Positions 18,718-27,872 are shown, counted from the first letter of the stretch. The stretch: DNA of 64,000 nt from Ketobacter sp. (GCF_003671495.1 NZ_RCHN01000043.1:1-64000); one strand, 5' to 3'. Numbers and translations are program-made. The notes: generated from the sequence alone by a model not told the origin.

Positions 18718-19650
18718 ATGAAAAAACTTTCTGACTTTTCAAAATGGTGTGCCGTCCTCGGCTTTGTTTCCTGCAGTATTTTCACTCTTCACGCCCAGGC
18801 CATGAGCCAGGTTCCACCCACCGACCCGGGCGACGACCCTATGGGCGATTGCCCTGCCACCGCCATCTGTCGCAGTGAATCCCCCGGGGCTTACAGCGGT
18901 AACGGCCCGTACGGTTCCCGTTCCTATACCTTGTCCCGCTTCCAGACGCCCGGTGGCGCCACGGTTTACTACCCTGCCAACGCTGAGCCACCTTACGCCG
19001 GCATGGTGTTCACGCCACCCTACACCGGCACCCAAGCCATGTTCGCCGCCTGGGGGCCGTTCTTTGCATCCCACGGCTTCGTGCTGGTCACCATGGACAC
19101 GTCCACCACTCTGGATTCTGTGGATCAGCGAGCCGCGCAACAAAAAGAGGTCCTGAATGCATTGAAATCGGAAAACACCCGTTCCGGCAGCCCGCTGCGA
19201 GGCAAACTGGATACCGCCCGCCTGGGTGCGGTGGGCTGGTCCATGGGCGGTGGTGCCACCTGGATCAATTCCGCCGAGTACAGCGGCCTGAAAACAGCCA
19301 TGTCCCTGGCCGGCCACAACCTCACCGCCGTGGACATCGATTCCAAAGGCTATAACACCCGGGTTCCCACCCTGCTGTTCAACGGCGCGCAGGACCTCAC
19401 CTACCTGGGTGGCCTGGGCCAATCCGACGGCGTATACAACAACATTCCCGCCGGCATTCCCAAGGTATTTTATGAAGTTTCCTCCGCCGGACATTTTGAT
19501 TGGGGATCACCCACGGCGGCCAATCGCAGCGTGGCATCATTGGCCCTGGCTTTCCATAAAGCGTATCTGGATGGCGACACCCGCTGGCTGCAGTACATCA
19601 CCCGCCCCAGTTCGGACGTCACCACCTGGCGCACCGCAAACATACGTTAA
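18718..19650 (+). CDS. Secreted polyester hydrolase, PETase/cutinase-like
   Basis: Serine hydrolase of the cutinase-like PET-hydrolase family, 310 aa. ATG 18718 is chosen over 18712 because AAGGA (18707-18711) abuts the earlier ATG but sits 6 nt from the later one. Residues 1-28 are a signal peptide (cleavage near AQA/MS). The triad is Ser175 in GWSMGGG, Asp226 and His259; the oxyanion Tyr102 is in PPYTGTQ and Trp174 precedes the nucleophile, as in Ideonella PETase. The position of the IsPETase wobbling Trp185 is His200, and Phe260 follows the catalytic His (Ser in IsPETase). Neither IsPETase disulfide is conserved; the only mature cysteines are Cys45 and Cys51 near the N-terminus. Activity on PET is not shown by sequence. 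Confidence 0.9.
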   Translation: MKKLSDFSKWCAVLGFVSCSIFTLHAQAMSQVPPTDPGDDPMGDCPATAICRSESPGAYSGNGPYGSRSYTLSRFQTPGGATVYYPANAEPPYAGMVFTPPYTGTQAMFAAWGPFFASHGFVLVTMDTSTTLDSVDQRAAQQKEVLNALKSENTRSGSPLRGKLDTARLGAVGWSMGGGATWINSAEYSGLKTAMSLAGHNLTAVDIDSKGYNTRVPTLLFNGAQDLTYLGGLGQSDGVYNNIPAGIPKVFYEVSSAGHFDWGSPTAANRSVASLALAFHKAYLDGDTRWLQYITRPSSDVTTWRTANIR

Positions 19651-19725
19651 CGCGGGGCGTTCGAGCATAGCGACATCGGGCTCCACATGAGACCCGACAC
19701 AGGACCGAATATAGGACCGAATACA

Positions 19726-19751
19726 GGAACCGCCCGCAACCAGGCGGTTCC
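19726..19751 (+). repeat. Perfect hairpin between hydrolase and helical protein
   Basis: GGAACCGCC (19726-19734) pairs fully with GGCGGTTCC (19743-19751) around an 8-nt loop. No T tract follows. It is preceded by a short direct repeat (AGGACCGAATA, twice at about 19701 and 19713). It may set the expression ratio of the two flanking genes or end most transcripts. Confidence 0.55.
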
Positions 19752-19772
19752 GCCCAGCAACGGGGAAGAACC

Positions 19773-20447
19773 ATGCACAAAGCCATTCAATCACTCAAGC
19801 CTGCACGCTGGGCCGTAGTGGTGCTTGCCATTGCCTGCGGCGCGCTGCTGTTGCGTCCGGAGCCACTGCAACATGAGGTGGACGCCACCACGGCCACGCC
19901 AGAGGTAATCTTGCCAACGGCGGAGGAGCAAGTGCCATGGCCCTCGACCTCCGCCTTGCCACCAACATTCACCATCGCGGCCCCACGGGGCGACGATCTT
20001 ACTGATGACAACACTACCGCAGATGACATTGCCCATGACAACCCGCCCGACTTGCAGACTATCCACGCGGCCTATCGGCAGCAACTGCAATACCTGCGGG
20101 AAATCACGCCGGACAATCGCCTGATCCCCGCTGAAAAAACCGACTGGGAAGTGGAACAGATGCTGGCGGAGATGGAACGCCATCGCACCCTGCAACAGCG
20201 AATGGATGACCACACGGCTACCCCTGAAGAACGGCAGGAGTACGTGGCACTGCATCGATACACACTGGAAGACGAACTGGAACTGCTGCGCTTGTGCGAA
20301 GACGTGGCAGCCAACAGCCTGGAGCCCGAGGCCATCCAGCAGGCGCAACTGTGCCGCCATGTGCTGGCAGCCGCACCCCAGCGCCTGCCGGTGATCGAAG
20401 CCAGGTTGATGGAGCTGGACGCATTACTGGCCAAACGGGAGCAATAG
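19773..20447 (+). CDS. Unknown exported/membrane-anchored helical protein
   Basis: 224 aa, not recognised. Residues 12-28 form one hydrophobic segment (signal anchor), then a Pro/Thr/Asp-rich linker (about 35-90) and a charged alpha-helical region (about 95-222) with several coiled-coil-like stretches (EVEQMLAEMERHRTLQQRM, LEDELELLRLCED). Cys186 and Cys202 (approximate) could pair. The overall plan, membrane anchor plus variable linker plus all-helical domain next to a secreted hydrolase, recalls lipase-specific foldases, but their RxxFDY motif is absent. It lies 123 nt after the PETase-like gene on the same strand; a functional link is only suggested. Confidence 0.75.
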   Translation: MHKAIQSLKPARWAVVVLAIACGALLLRPEPLQHEVDATTATPEVILPTAEEQVPWPSTSALPPTFTIAAPRGDDLTDDNTTADDIAHDNPPDLQTIHAAYRQQLQYLREITPDNRLIPAEKTDWEVEQMLAEMERHRTLQQRMDDHTATPEERQEYVALHRYTLEDELELLRLCEDVAANSLEPEAIQQAQLCRHVLAAAPQRLPVIEARLMELDALLAKREQ

Positions 20448-20625
20448 AACGCAACAGCGTATTCCGGTCACGGCATGGGTTTACCCAAACCCGGATTCAG
20501 GCCCCCCTTCATACAGTTGGGTAAATAATCTGTTTGATTCAGTCATGAAATAGCCGCCATTGGACATGGACAGAGCCGGTAAAATGCCCGGCATAACGAA
20601 AAATCACTGCAGAGGAGTATCTGAC

Positions 20626-21855
20626 ATGTCTGAAGCATGGATCATTGACGTAGCCCGCACCCCCCGTGGTATCGGCAAACAGGGCAAAGGCGCCCTCTGG
20701 GAAGTGCACCCCCAGCGCCTGATGTCCACCGTACTGAAAGCCCTGGCTGAGCGTAACGCGCTGAAAACCGAAGAAATCGACGACGTTATCATCAGCTGTA
20801 ACTATCAGTACCTGAAGCAAGGTCAGTGTATCGCCCGCATGGCCGCGCTGGACGCCGGTTACGACATCCGCTCCTCCGGTGTCGCCATTGACCGCTTCTG
20901 CGGCGGCGGCATCACCTCCGTCAATATGGCTGCCGCCTCTGTCATGTCCGGCATGGAAGACCTGGTGGTGGCCGGCGGTGTGGAGATGATGTCCTACCAG
21001 AAAGAACAAGGCCTGTTGGGCCCCCTGGACGGCTGGAACCTGCACCTGCGGGAAATGTTCCCCCAGATCAACGTGGGCATTGCCGCCGACATCATCGCCA
21101 CCGAATTGGGCTTCAGCCGGGAAGAACTGGACCAGTTTGCGGCTGAAAGTCAGCGCCGCGCCGGCATCGCCATGGAAGAGGGCCGCTTCGACAAAAGCCT
21201 GATCCCTGTCTACAAAGACGACGGCAGCCTGGCCCTGGATCGGGAGGAATTCCCCCGCCCCGGCACCAGCGCCGAAAAGCTGGGTGAACTGGCCCCGGTG
21301 TTTGCCAACTTCATGGACCTGCCGTTTTTTGATTCCGGGCTCACCTATCGGGAAATGGTGCAAAAGCGCTGGCCCGATCTGGAGATCCAACATGTGCATC
21401 ATGCCGGTAACTCCTCCGGTGTCGTGGACGGCGCCGGTGCGGTGGTGGTGGCCTCCCCGGAATACGCCAAAGCCAACGGCCTGCAGCCGCGTGCCAAGAT
21501 TAAGGCCATGGCCAACATGGGACACGCCCCTGAGTACATCCTGAATGCTCCGGTGGATGCGGCCAAGAAAGCGCTGGGCAAGGCGAAGATGAGCTTGTCC
21601 GATATCGATCTGTTTGAAGTGAACGAAGCCTTCGCCGTGGTCCCCATGAAATTCATGCGGGACCTGGGTGTGGACCACGAACGCCTCAACGTCAATGGCG
21701 GCGCTATCGCCCTGGGCCACCCCATCGGTGCCACGGGCTCCATGCTGATCGGCACCCTGCTGGACGAGCTGGAGCGCCAGGATAAAGCCACCGGCATGGT
21801 CACCATGTGTGCCGCCGGCGGTATGGCACCGGCCATCATCATCGAACGGGTTTAA
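20626..21855 (+). CDS. Thiolase family acyl-CoA acetyltransferase
   Basis: Thiolase of 409 aa that cleaves 3-ketoacyl-CoA or condenses acetyl-CoA. ATG 20626 is set by GAGGAG 8 nt upstream; the frame extends to 20560 without a ribosome site. The nucleophile is Cys92 in DRFCGGGITS, the active-site His is in NVNGGAIALGHPIGATGS, and the second Cys is in MCAAGGMAPA. All catalytic elements are intact. No hydratase/dehydrogenase partner (fadJ/fadB) lies next to it, so it is not part of a fadBA operon. It is followed by a good terminator. Confidence 0.92.
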   Translation: MSEAWIIDVARTPRGIGKQGKGALWEVHPQRLMSTVLKALAERNALKTEEIDDVIISCNYQYLKQGQCIARMAALDAGYDIRSSGVAIDRFCGGGITSVNMAAASVMSGMEDLVVAGGVEMMSYQKEQGLLGPLDGWNLHLREMFPQINVGIAADIIATELGFSREELDQFAAESQRRAGIAMEEGRFDKSLIPVYKDDGSLALDREEFPRPGTSAEKLGELAPVFANFMDLPFFDSGLTYREMVQKRWPDLEIQHVHHAGNSSGVVDGAGAVVVASPEYAKANGLQPRAKIKAMANMGHAPEYILNAPVDAAKKALGKAKMSLSDIDLFEVNEAFAVVPMKFMRDLGVDHERLNVNGGAIALGHPIGATGSMLIGTLLDELERQDKATGMVTMCAAGGMAPAIIIERV

Positions 21856-21864
21856 GCCCGATAT

Positions 21865-21901
21865 ACGGTGGGGTGCACTTCTGCATCCCACCGTTCTTCC
21901 T
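21865..21901 (+). terminator. Terminator of the thiolase gene
   Basis: ACGGTGGG (21865-21872) pairs with CCCACCGT (21887-21894), extended inward by TGCA/TGCA around a CTTC loop. The following TTCTTCCTCTT is pyrimidine-rich. It starts 10 nt after the stop codon. Confidence 0.75.
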
Positions 21902-22064
21902 CTTCCCGCCCCATTCCTAAGCCGTTCCTATCCCCGCACTGGCCCTGCACTGGCCCGGCCAGGGGTGCAATGTCTTTCCAGCCGTGCTATACCCTGGGTC
22001 TCTGGCAATGCCAATGACCAAGCGGGGCCTCTCCCCGACCTACTGCGGATCATGAGGGCGCATC

Positions 22065-22715
22065 ATGTCGACACCAGCCATTCCTGTATTCCCCCTGAAC
22101 ACACCGCTGCTGCCGGGATGTCGCCTGCCCCTGCAGATTTTTGAGAAACGCTACCTGGATATGGTGGCCTGGTGCATGAAGCACGACCAGGGTTTTGTGG
22201 TCACCCTGTTGCAACCGGGATCCGAGCGCCGGGAAGTGATTCATCCCCAGCAGGAACCCGTGACGTCCACTCCCTTTTACAACATCGGCACCCTGGCCCG
22301 CATTGTGGACTTCGGTCAACGTGAGAATGGCTTGCTGGCCATCACCATCGCCGGCGGACCGCGCATTGAACTGACGGACATCGCCCAGCAGGCTGACGGC
22401 CTGTGGACAGGTACAGCCCACGCTCTAACGGAGTTCGGGGAGGCCGGTGATACCGATCTGGAGTCCATGCGGGAACTGCTGCAGCAGGTACTGTTGGTGC
22501 ATGGCCTGCAGGAGGAATCCCCCGCCGCCTTGAGCACCGAACAGGTAATGAATTACCTGATCATGCTGCTGCCGATCTCCGCCGTCGACAAACAGTCCCT
22601 GATCGCCAGAGACGATCACGCCCAGCGTTGGCAGGGGCTGAAACAGGCGGTTATGGAATGGGTGCACCAGCAGGAGCAAGCCCCCAATTCAGAGGGCTCC
22701 GGCAGCGCCCATTAA
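22065..22715 (+). CDS. LON-domain (Lon N-terminal) protein
   Basis: 216 aa protein made of the substrate-binding N-terminal domain of Lon protease without ATPase or peptidase domains. IPVFPLNTPLLPGCRLPLQIFEKRYLDMV is the conserved opening, followed by GTLARIVDFGQRENGLLAITIAGG. The C-terminal helices hold LPISAVDKQSLIA. Such stand-alone LON proteins (PUA-like fold) are common in gammaproteobacteria and their role is unclear. GAGGG lies 7 nt before ATG 22065. It converges on the kinase gene with a gap of 8 nt. Confidence 0.88.
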   Translation: MSTPAIPVFPLNTPLLPGCRLPLQIFEKRYLDMVAWCMKHDQGFVVTLLQPGSERREVIHPQQEPVTSTPFYNIGTLARIVDFGQRENGLLAITIAGGPRIELTDIAQQADGLWTGTAHALTEFGEAGDTDLESMRELLQQVLLVHGLQEESPAALSTEQVMNYLIMLLPISAVDKQSLIARDDHAQRWQGLKQAVMEWVHQQEQAPNSEGSGSAH

Positions 22716-22723
22716 CCGGGGCA

Positions 22724-25534
22724 TTAACCCGGGCTGTGCAGGATGGGCGACGAGCTGGATTCCAACTGCACCACCGGTGCACTGCGGCCGATGGCTTCCC
22801 GCAACTGATGCAACATCACCGGCTTGGTGAGGTAATCGTTCATACCGCAATCCATGGCGGACTGCACTTCATCGCTGGCCGCTTTGGCACTGAGACCAAT
22901 GATCCAAACCTCATTCAAACCCGCCTGCCGAATCGCGGTTGTCGCCCGGCACCCATCCATGACCGGCATATCGCAATCCATCAGAATAATATCCACCGGA
23001 TGTTGACGGGCGTAATCCAGAGCCTGGCGGCCGTTGTCCACCATCTCCGGGGTGACATTGAGCTTTTGCAGCAGGCGCTGTACCACCAGCTGATTAACCG
23101 GATTGTCCTCTGCCACCAGCAGGCGCAACGCCTGCCAGCGCCGGTCAGCAGGTGCCCGCAACGGTGAAGCGGCCTTAACCCGCCCCGGTGCCAACAGGCG
23201 AATGACTTCCTCGCGCAGCATTTTCATCGTCACCGGCGCCGGCAGGCTGTTGACCTGGGCTGGCTTATGCCCTGCCACCGCAGGGTCTCCCAATTGCAGC
23301 ATCGGCGGAGCACCCGACCACCGCTCAATTCCCTCGCCAGCACAAGCATCGACGCCACAGAAAACGATAATATCCTGCTGCGCCGTATCCGCGTCTGGCT
23401 CCAGGCCCGATACCCCCTCGACCTGTAAACCCCAGCGCTGCAGCAGGCACTCATAACCCCGGCGCACCTCGCCATCGGCGCCCACCAACAGCGCCCGCCG
23501 GCCTTTCAACTCTGCCACCTGCGGGGAGTGCCAGTGGATTTGGGTGAACGGCAGGGAGACCACAAAGCGCGTGCCTTCCCCCTCCCGACTGGACATGGCA
23601 ATATCCCCACCCATCAATTCCGCCAGCTTTTTGCAGATGATGAGACCCAGGCCGCTGCCGCCATAGCGACGTACGATGGAGCGATCCGCCTGGGCGAACG
23701 CCTGGAACAGGCGCCGCTGCTCCTGCTCGGACATGCCGATTCCGGTGTCCTCCACGGCGATCGCCAACAACGAGCCCCCCCCCGGTGTGGCTTCCTGCAA
23801 AAAAAGATTCAGTGTTACCTGCCCCTGCTCGGTGAACTTGAAGGCGTTGCCCAGCAGATTGTTGATGATCTGCTTCACCCGTACCGGGTCCAGGAACAGA
23901 GTCGCAGGAACGGCCGGATCCACACTGATGACCAACGGCAGGTGCGATTGTCGGCTCTGCACCGAGAACAACATGACACACTCGTCCACCAGGGACTCCA
24001 CCGTAACGGGAACCGGATCGATTTCCATTTTGCCGGATTCAATGCGGGTGTAGTCCAGTATGTCATTGATCACCGTGAGCAGGCTCTTGGTGGACTGGAA
24101 GATGGTGTCCACATAACTGGCAGGCTCCGGTGCCAGGCGGGTGTGCCGCAACAGGTCGGCCATGGCCAGCACACCGTTCATCGGGGTACGGATTTCGTGG
24201 CTCATGGTGGCCAAAAACTCGCTTTTGGTCTGACTCAGCTCCCTGGCCTTGCTGGCCTCAAATTCCGCCCGGATCTGATCGTTCTTGGCCTTCTGCCCTT
24301 CCAGTTTGAGCATCTTGATACGTTCTGCCAGCGCCAGGGACAACAACACCACTTCCAGGGTCGTACCCAACTCCACCATATGCTCGGTCCACAAGGACAC
24401 CGGCAGCACCCCGAACTTGCTCATAGCCATCAGGCTGACACCGAGAATAAAACAAACCCAGGCCAGCAAGAAATACAGGGCGGATCGATCACCGGCCCGC
24501 AATCGCCGAATACTGATCACCGCAATCAGCAACACCATACATTGGATCAATACGGTATACACCGGCACCAGGTAATAATGGTCCACCAGCCCCAGGGCCA
24601 GCAGCATGATGACCCCCAGCGCACTGATGCCACCCAGCAGCAGGTTGTCTTTGAGGTTTAAAAAACCCAGGCCGAGAAACGTGCGGGTGAACCAGGGCCC
24701 GAAGAAAATAGCCACCGGCAGCAACCCAGCCATGGCCAGCCGCGAAAACTCATCACTGTGGGGCCAGACAAAGCGCTGCCCGAAGCCCCAGTACACCAGC
24801 TGAAACAGTGTCATGGTGCCGGACCAGAACACATACAGCAGATAGACCTTTTCACGCACGGCAAAGAACACAAACAGGTTGTACACCACCATCACCAGCA
24901 TGGCGCCGAAGAACAGGCTGTGTATGCCCAGCATCATCTCCTGGCGGGAATAAAAATCGGATTCTGAGCTAATGCGTGTGTTCAGCTGCATGCCATAGGC
25001 GGACTGGGCCCGCCAGACCACCAGGCGCTCTGCCCCCGCCGGCAGGCGAAGGAGAAAAGAGGGGTTTTGATTGGGTACCGGCCACTGACTATAGGGAACG
25101 GAGAGCCCGGTCCGCTGCCGCTCCACAATGCGTTCGGCATTGGGGTCCAACACCAGCATTTCCACCCAGTCCAGCAGGGCGTAATCGGTACTGATCACCA
25201 GGGCCAGGGGGGCATCCCCGGTGTTGCGCAGCCGGGTGTGAACCCAGCACTCACGGGTGGTAAAGCCGTGGTTGAGCGGCCCCTGGACGGCCGGTTGCCA
25301 GGGCGCGGTATGCAGCTGGTGCTGGACTTGTGTGTATTTGATGGGGGTGTGATCGGAACCAGGTTCAGAGGGAAAGCAGTGGCTGTAGCGGGGCGCCTGT
25401 TGCAATCCCGGTACCCCGAGAGGTTGCTGATGATCCGCGCCGGCGTATAACGGAATCCACAGCAGCAACAGCGTGACCACACCGCGCCACACCCGGGTTG
25501 CTCCCAACCGTATCCCTAATACCGCACCGCTCAA
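22724..25534 (-). CDS. Hybrid sensor histidine kinase, 7TMR-DISM type
   Basis: 936 aa. Signal peptide (about 1-33), periplasmic 7TMR-DISMED2-like beta domain (about 40-185), seven transmembrane helices (about 200-405), coiled-coil, HisKA with phospho-accepting His446 in ATMSHEIRTPMNG, HATPase with NNLLGNAFKFT and GGSGLGL, then a degenerate receiver-like stretch (about 685-800), and a C-terminal receiver with Asp853 in LMDCDMPVMDG. There is no HPt domain or DNA-binding output; a phosphotransfer partner must be elsewhere. The signal is unknown; DISMED2 folds resemble carbohydrate-binding modules. It is a sister of the kinase at 30788-33592 (936 and 934 aa, same plan). Confidence 0.93.
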   Translation of the reverse strand: MSGAVLGIRLGATRVWRGVVTLLLLWIPLYAGADHQQPLGVPGLQQAPRYSHCFPSEPGSDHTPIKYTQVQHQLHTAPWQPAVQGPLNHGFTTRECWVHTRLRNTGDAPLALVISTDYALLDWVEMLVLDPNAERIVERQRTGLSVPYSQWPVPNQNPSFLLRLPAGAERLVVWRAQSAYGMQLNTRISSESDFYSRQEMMLGIHSLFFGAMLVMVVYNLFVFFAVREKVYLLYVFWSGTMTLFQLVYWGFGQRFVWPHSDEFSRLAMAGLLPVAIFFGPWFTRTFLGLGFLNLKDNLLLGGISALGVIMLLALGLVDHYYLVPVYTVLIQCMVLLIAVISIRRLRAGDRSALYFLLAWVCFILGVSLMAMSKFGVLPVSLWTEHMVELGTTLEVVLLSLALAERIKMLKLEGQKAKNDQIRAEFEASKARELSQTKSEFLATMSHEIRTPMNGVLAMADLLRHTRLAPEPASYVDTIFQSTKSLLTVINDILDYTRIESGKMEIDPVPVTVESLVDECVMLFSVQSRQSHLPLVISVDPAVPATLFLDPVRVKQIINNLLGNAFKFTEQGQVTLNLFLQEATPGGGSLLAIAVEDTGIGMSEQEQRRLFQAFAQADRSIVRRYGGSGLGLIICKKLAELMGGDIAMSSREGEGTRFVVSLPFTQIHWHSPQVAELKGRRALLVGADGEVRRGYECLLQRWGLQVEGVSGLEPDADTAQQDIIVFCGVDACAGEGIERWSGAPPMLQLGDPAVAGHKPAQVNSLPAPVTMKMLREEVIRLLAPGRVKAASPLRAPADRRWQALRLLVAEDNPVNQLVVQRLLQKLNVTPEMVDNGRQALDYARQHPVDIILMDCDMPVMDGCRATTAIRQAGLNEVWIIGLSAKAASDEVQSAMDCGMNDYLTKPVMLHQLREAIGRSAPVVQLESSSSPILHSPG

Positions 25535-25602
25535 TATCCGTAACCCGTAGCCAAATGTCTTCCGTGGGCCCCCGCGGATCCCCTGCGTAATTATTACACA
25601 AC

Positions 25603-25633
25603 GTCAGAAAACAACAACGGGCCCGGGAGCCCG
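25603..25633 (-). terminator. Terminator of the wax-ester synthase gene
   Basis: On the minus strand CGGGC and GCCCG (25629-25633 and 25618-25622 on the plus strand) form a GC stem followed by TTGTTGTTTTCT. It separates the acyltransferase from the downstream kinase gene, which must then have its own promoter within 25535-25600. Confidence 0.65.
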
Positions 25634-25651
25634 CTGCAGGATCGGCGTCGG

Positions 25652-27058
25652 CTACCAGGCGAGTTCCATTTCGTTGCGACGGGCATGGTTGAGACCGGCG
25701 GCCACTTCCAGGCCTTCGATGCCGGACTCCAGGTGCGCCAGCATCCGCTGCATGGAAGGCAGGGTGCGGCGGCAGGCCGTCAGGCCGAATTCCAACTGAT
25801 CGTAATAACTGAGGATGGTGATGTTCAGCGCCAGTCGATCCAGCGGCATGGACACCGGATACATTCCCCGCAGACGGGCACCGTTCCAATAGAGAGGCTC
25901 TTTAGGGCCCGGCACGTTGGAGATCATCACATTGAACGCCTGCCATTTGGGCATCAACCCGGTCAGCATCTGCATGCCAGCCGGCGTCAGCATCAGGGCG
26001 GTATAAGCCATGATTTCCTTCTGCGACATGGTGCTCATTCGCTGTTTCGCTTCCTGCACCGATGCCCGCACAGTCTGCATGCGCTGGGCCGGGTCCGCGG
26101 TGTCCGTCCCCAGATTGGCCAGGATGGTGACGATCTGGTTGCCGCCGATGCTTTCATCCTCACGCAGGGATACCGGGATCGCCGCAATCAGCGGTTGTTC
26201 CGGCAGGGCATTCTGGTCCAGCAGATAATCCCGCAATGCACTGCCACAGATGGCCAGCACCACATCATTGATGGTGGCGTCGAAGGCCTTCGCGATGGCA
26301 CGAATACGGGCCAGTGAAAACGATTCGGCGGCAAAGCGGCGGGAACCGGTGATGCGGTCGTTCAGCACGCACTGCGGCGCCTGGAAAATACTGGTGTAGG
26401 CGGAATCCGTTTTGGACTTGCGCCAGGCATCCTGCATTGCCTTGGCCACGTGGGGAATGGCCGACAGATTGTTGCGCACCCCTGCACGGGCCGCAGCCAC
26501 CAGCGTGGTGGCGTCCAGGCGGTTGGTCAACCCGGCACTGGACTTCGATTTCAGGTCAAAGGCCCAGATGGGCGGCATATTGCGCTCGTTGGGGTCCGTT
26601 GACAGCATTTTGGTCCCCAGCCGCATGGCAGACACCCCATCCATCAGGGCATGATGCTGCTTACTGTAAATGGCAAAACGCCGGCCCTTCAGGCCCTCGA
26701 TCAGATAGGACTCCCACAGGGGGCGCTCCCGGTCCATCTGGTTGCTGTGCTCCGTCGAGATCAAGGCCAGCAGCTCCCGAATACGGCCTGGTTTGGGCAA
26801 GGCCACATGGCGGAAGTGATGCTCCAGATCGAACTGGCTGTCCTGTTTCCAGTACGGACGGCCAAATCGGTAGGTCACCCGCTGGTTGAAGGGCGCCACC
26901 GGCTGGGTGTATTCCCGTAGCTCCTCCGCAAATTTGGACACGTAATTGGCAGGCGCACCTTCCGGAAAATCATAAAGCTGCAAGCCGGCAATGTGGGTGG
27001 GCTGCTGACGCTTTTCCAGCATCAGGAACAGATTATCGGTGGCACTGAGGGGCTTCAT
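25652..27058 (-). CDS. Wax-ester synthase / diacylglycerol acyltransferase (WS/DGAT)
   Basis: Bifunctional acyltransferase of 468 aa that makes wax esters and/or triacylglycerol for storage lipid. ATG 27058 starts the conserved MKPLSATDNLFLMLEKRQQP; the frame upstream to 27223 overlaps the preceding gene's end and has no family resemblance. The catalytic HHALMDG (HHxxxDG) is at residues 135-141, and the C-terminal NVMISNVPGPKEPLYWNGA and PVSMPLDRLALNITILSYYDQLEFGL are family hallmarks. It is associated with the membrane or lipid-droplet surface in characterised members. The 247-aa unknown gene lies 70 nt upstream on the same strand. Confidence 0.95.
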   Translation of the reverse strand: MKPLSATDNLFLMLEKRQQPTHIAGLQLYDFPEGAPANYVSKFAEELREYTQPVAPFNQRVTYRFGRPYWKQDSQFDLEHHFRHVALPKPGRIRELLALISTEHSNQMDRERPLWESYLIEGLKGRRFAIYSKQHHALMDGVSAMRLGTKMLSTDPNERNMPPIWAFDLKSKSSAGLTNRLDATTLVAAARAGVRNNLSAIPHVAKAMQDAWRKSKTDSAYTSIFQAPQCVLNDRITGSRRFAAESFSLARIRAIAKAFDATINDVVLAICGSALRDYLLDQNALPEQPLIAAIPVSLREDESIGGNQIVTILANLGTDTADPAQRMQTVRASVQEAKQRMSTMSQKEIMAYTALMLTPAGMQMLTGLMPKWQAFNVMISNVPGPKEPLYWNGARLRGMYPVSMPLDRLALNITILSYYDQLEFGLTACRRTLPSMQRMLAHLESGIEGLEVAAGLNHARRNEMELAW

Positions 27059-27128
27059 GGCGTGGCGATTCCCTTCTAACACAAGTGAGTATGATGGTTT
27101 ATTGTGATGTTTCTGCGTTTGACCCCGA

Positions 27129-27872
27129 TCAACGGGCGGCCAAAAATCCGTCCGGTATCTGCCCGTATTCCCGCGCGAACGGCCCCGGTCCAACGATGCC
27201 GGAAAAATACTCCGCCGAGGCAACGGTTTGCTGTTCTGAGATTTTCGGTACCAGGGTGTTGATCAGCGAATGGGTGGCCTTTTTCACGGTGCCAACCGTA
27301 CTCACCGCGAGCTTGCGCATCACCGGCCCCAGCTGCAGGATTTCCATGGGTTTTTCGAACACCCAAAGGTTGGCCACATCGATCACTTCATGCAGGAACT
27401 GAATGCCTTCCGCCAGCACCGCCGGGTCCTTGGCCTGGCCTCCGAGCATTTTAACCCGGGTTTCCCAGCCCATTTCGGCGAACTCAGAGCGGATCGGGAA
27501 GAGGATATCCCCCACCATCTGACCGTCCTCTTCATAGGTCAGGCGCACTGCCTGCATGTAGGCAGCAGCATTACGATGATCCTGCAGGGACATTTTCCGC
27601 GCCACCTTGTTCACCAACATCATGGCAGACTTTTCCGTCAGCTTGCTGAGTGAATGGATCATCTTCAAAAACGCCGGTTTCAGGCCCACGTGAGCGGCTG
27701 GTTGCAGCACGAAAGTGGCCACGGATTCCTTCACAAACAGGTCCATGGCCCGCACCAGCACGTCCACGTCCGGCTGCGGCTCTGGCCCCTCAACACCATC
27801 GATATAGGTCTGGACCAGCTCAAACAATTCTGAGGATGCCCGATAGCGGATGTAGGGCGATTGCGGATTCAT
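27129..27872 (-). CDS. Unknown protein upstream of WS/DGAT
   Basis: 247 aa, not recognised. No signal peptide or transmembrane helix is evident; the sequence is mostly helical, with moderately hydrophobic amphipathic segments (FLKMIHSLSKLTEKSAMMLVNKVARKM is one, about 85-112) and ends in a GPGPFAREYG-containing tail. A YIRYRASSELFELVQTYIDG opening is well formed. It is first in a probable two-gene unit with the wax-ester synthase (70-nt gap) and divergent from the AraC regulator. A role in neutral-lipid metabolism or lipid-body binding is inferred from position only. Confidence 0.75.
   Translation of the reverse strand: MNPQSPYIRYRASSELFELVQTYIDGVEGPEPQPDVDVLVRAMDLFVKESVATFVLQPAAHVGLKPAFLKMIHSLSKLTEKSAMMLVNKVARKMSLQDHRNAAAYMQAVRLTYEEDGQMVGDILFPIRSEFAEMGWETRVKMLGGQAKDPAVLAEGIQFLHEVIDVANLWVFEKPMEILQLGPVMRKLAVSTVGTVKKATHSLINTLVPKISEQQTVASAEYFSGIVGPGPFAREYGQIPDGFLAAR

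Noticed and set aside
19773-20447. Assignment of the helical protein as a lipase foldase (Lif)
   Set aside because: The conserved RxxFDY motif and overall length (about 300 aa or more) of Lif proteins are missing.
20477-20492. GGGTTT/AAACCC hairpin after the helical protein gene as terminator
   Set aside because: Short stem and no T run; could be a chance match.
26437-26889. Plus-strand frame in the wax-ester synthase region
   Set aside because: Antisense shadow with Trp/Pro/Arg-rich content; no start signal.
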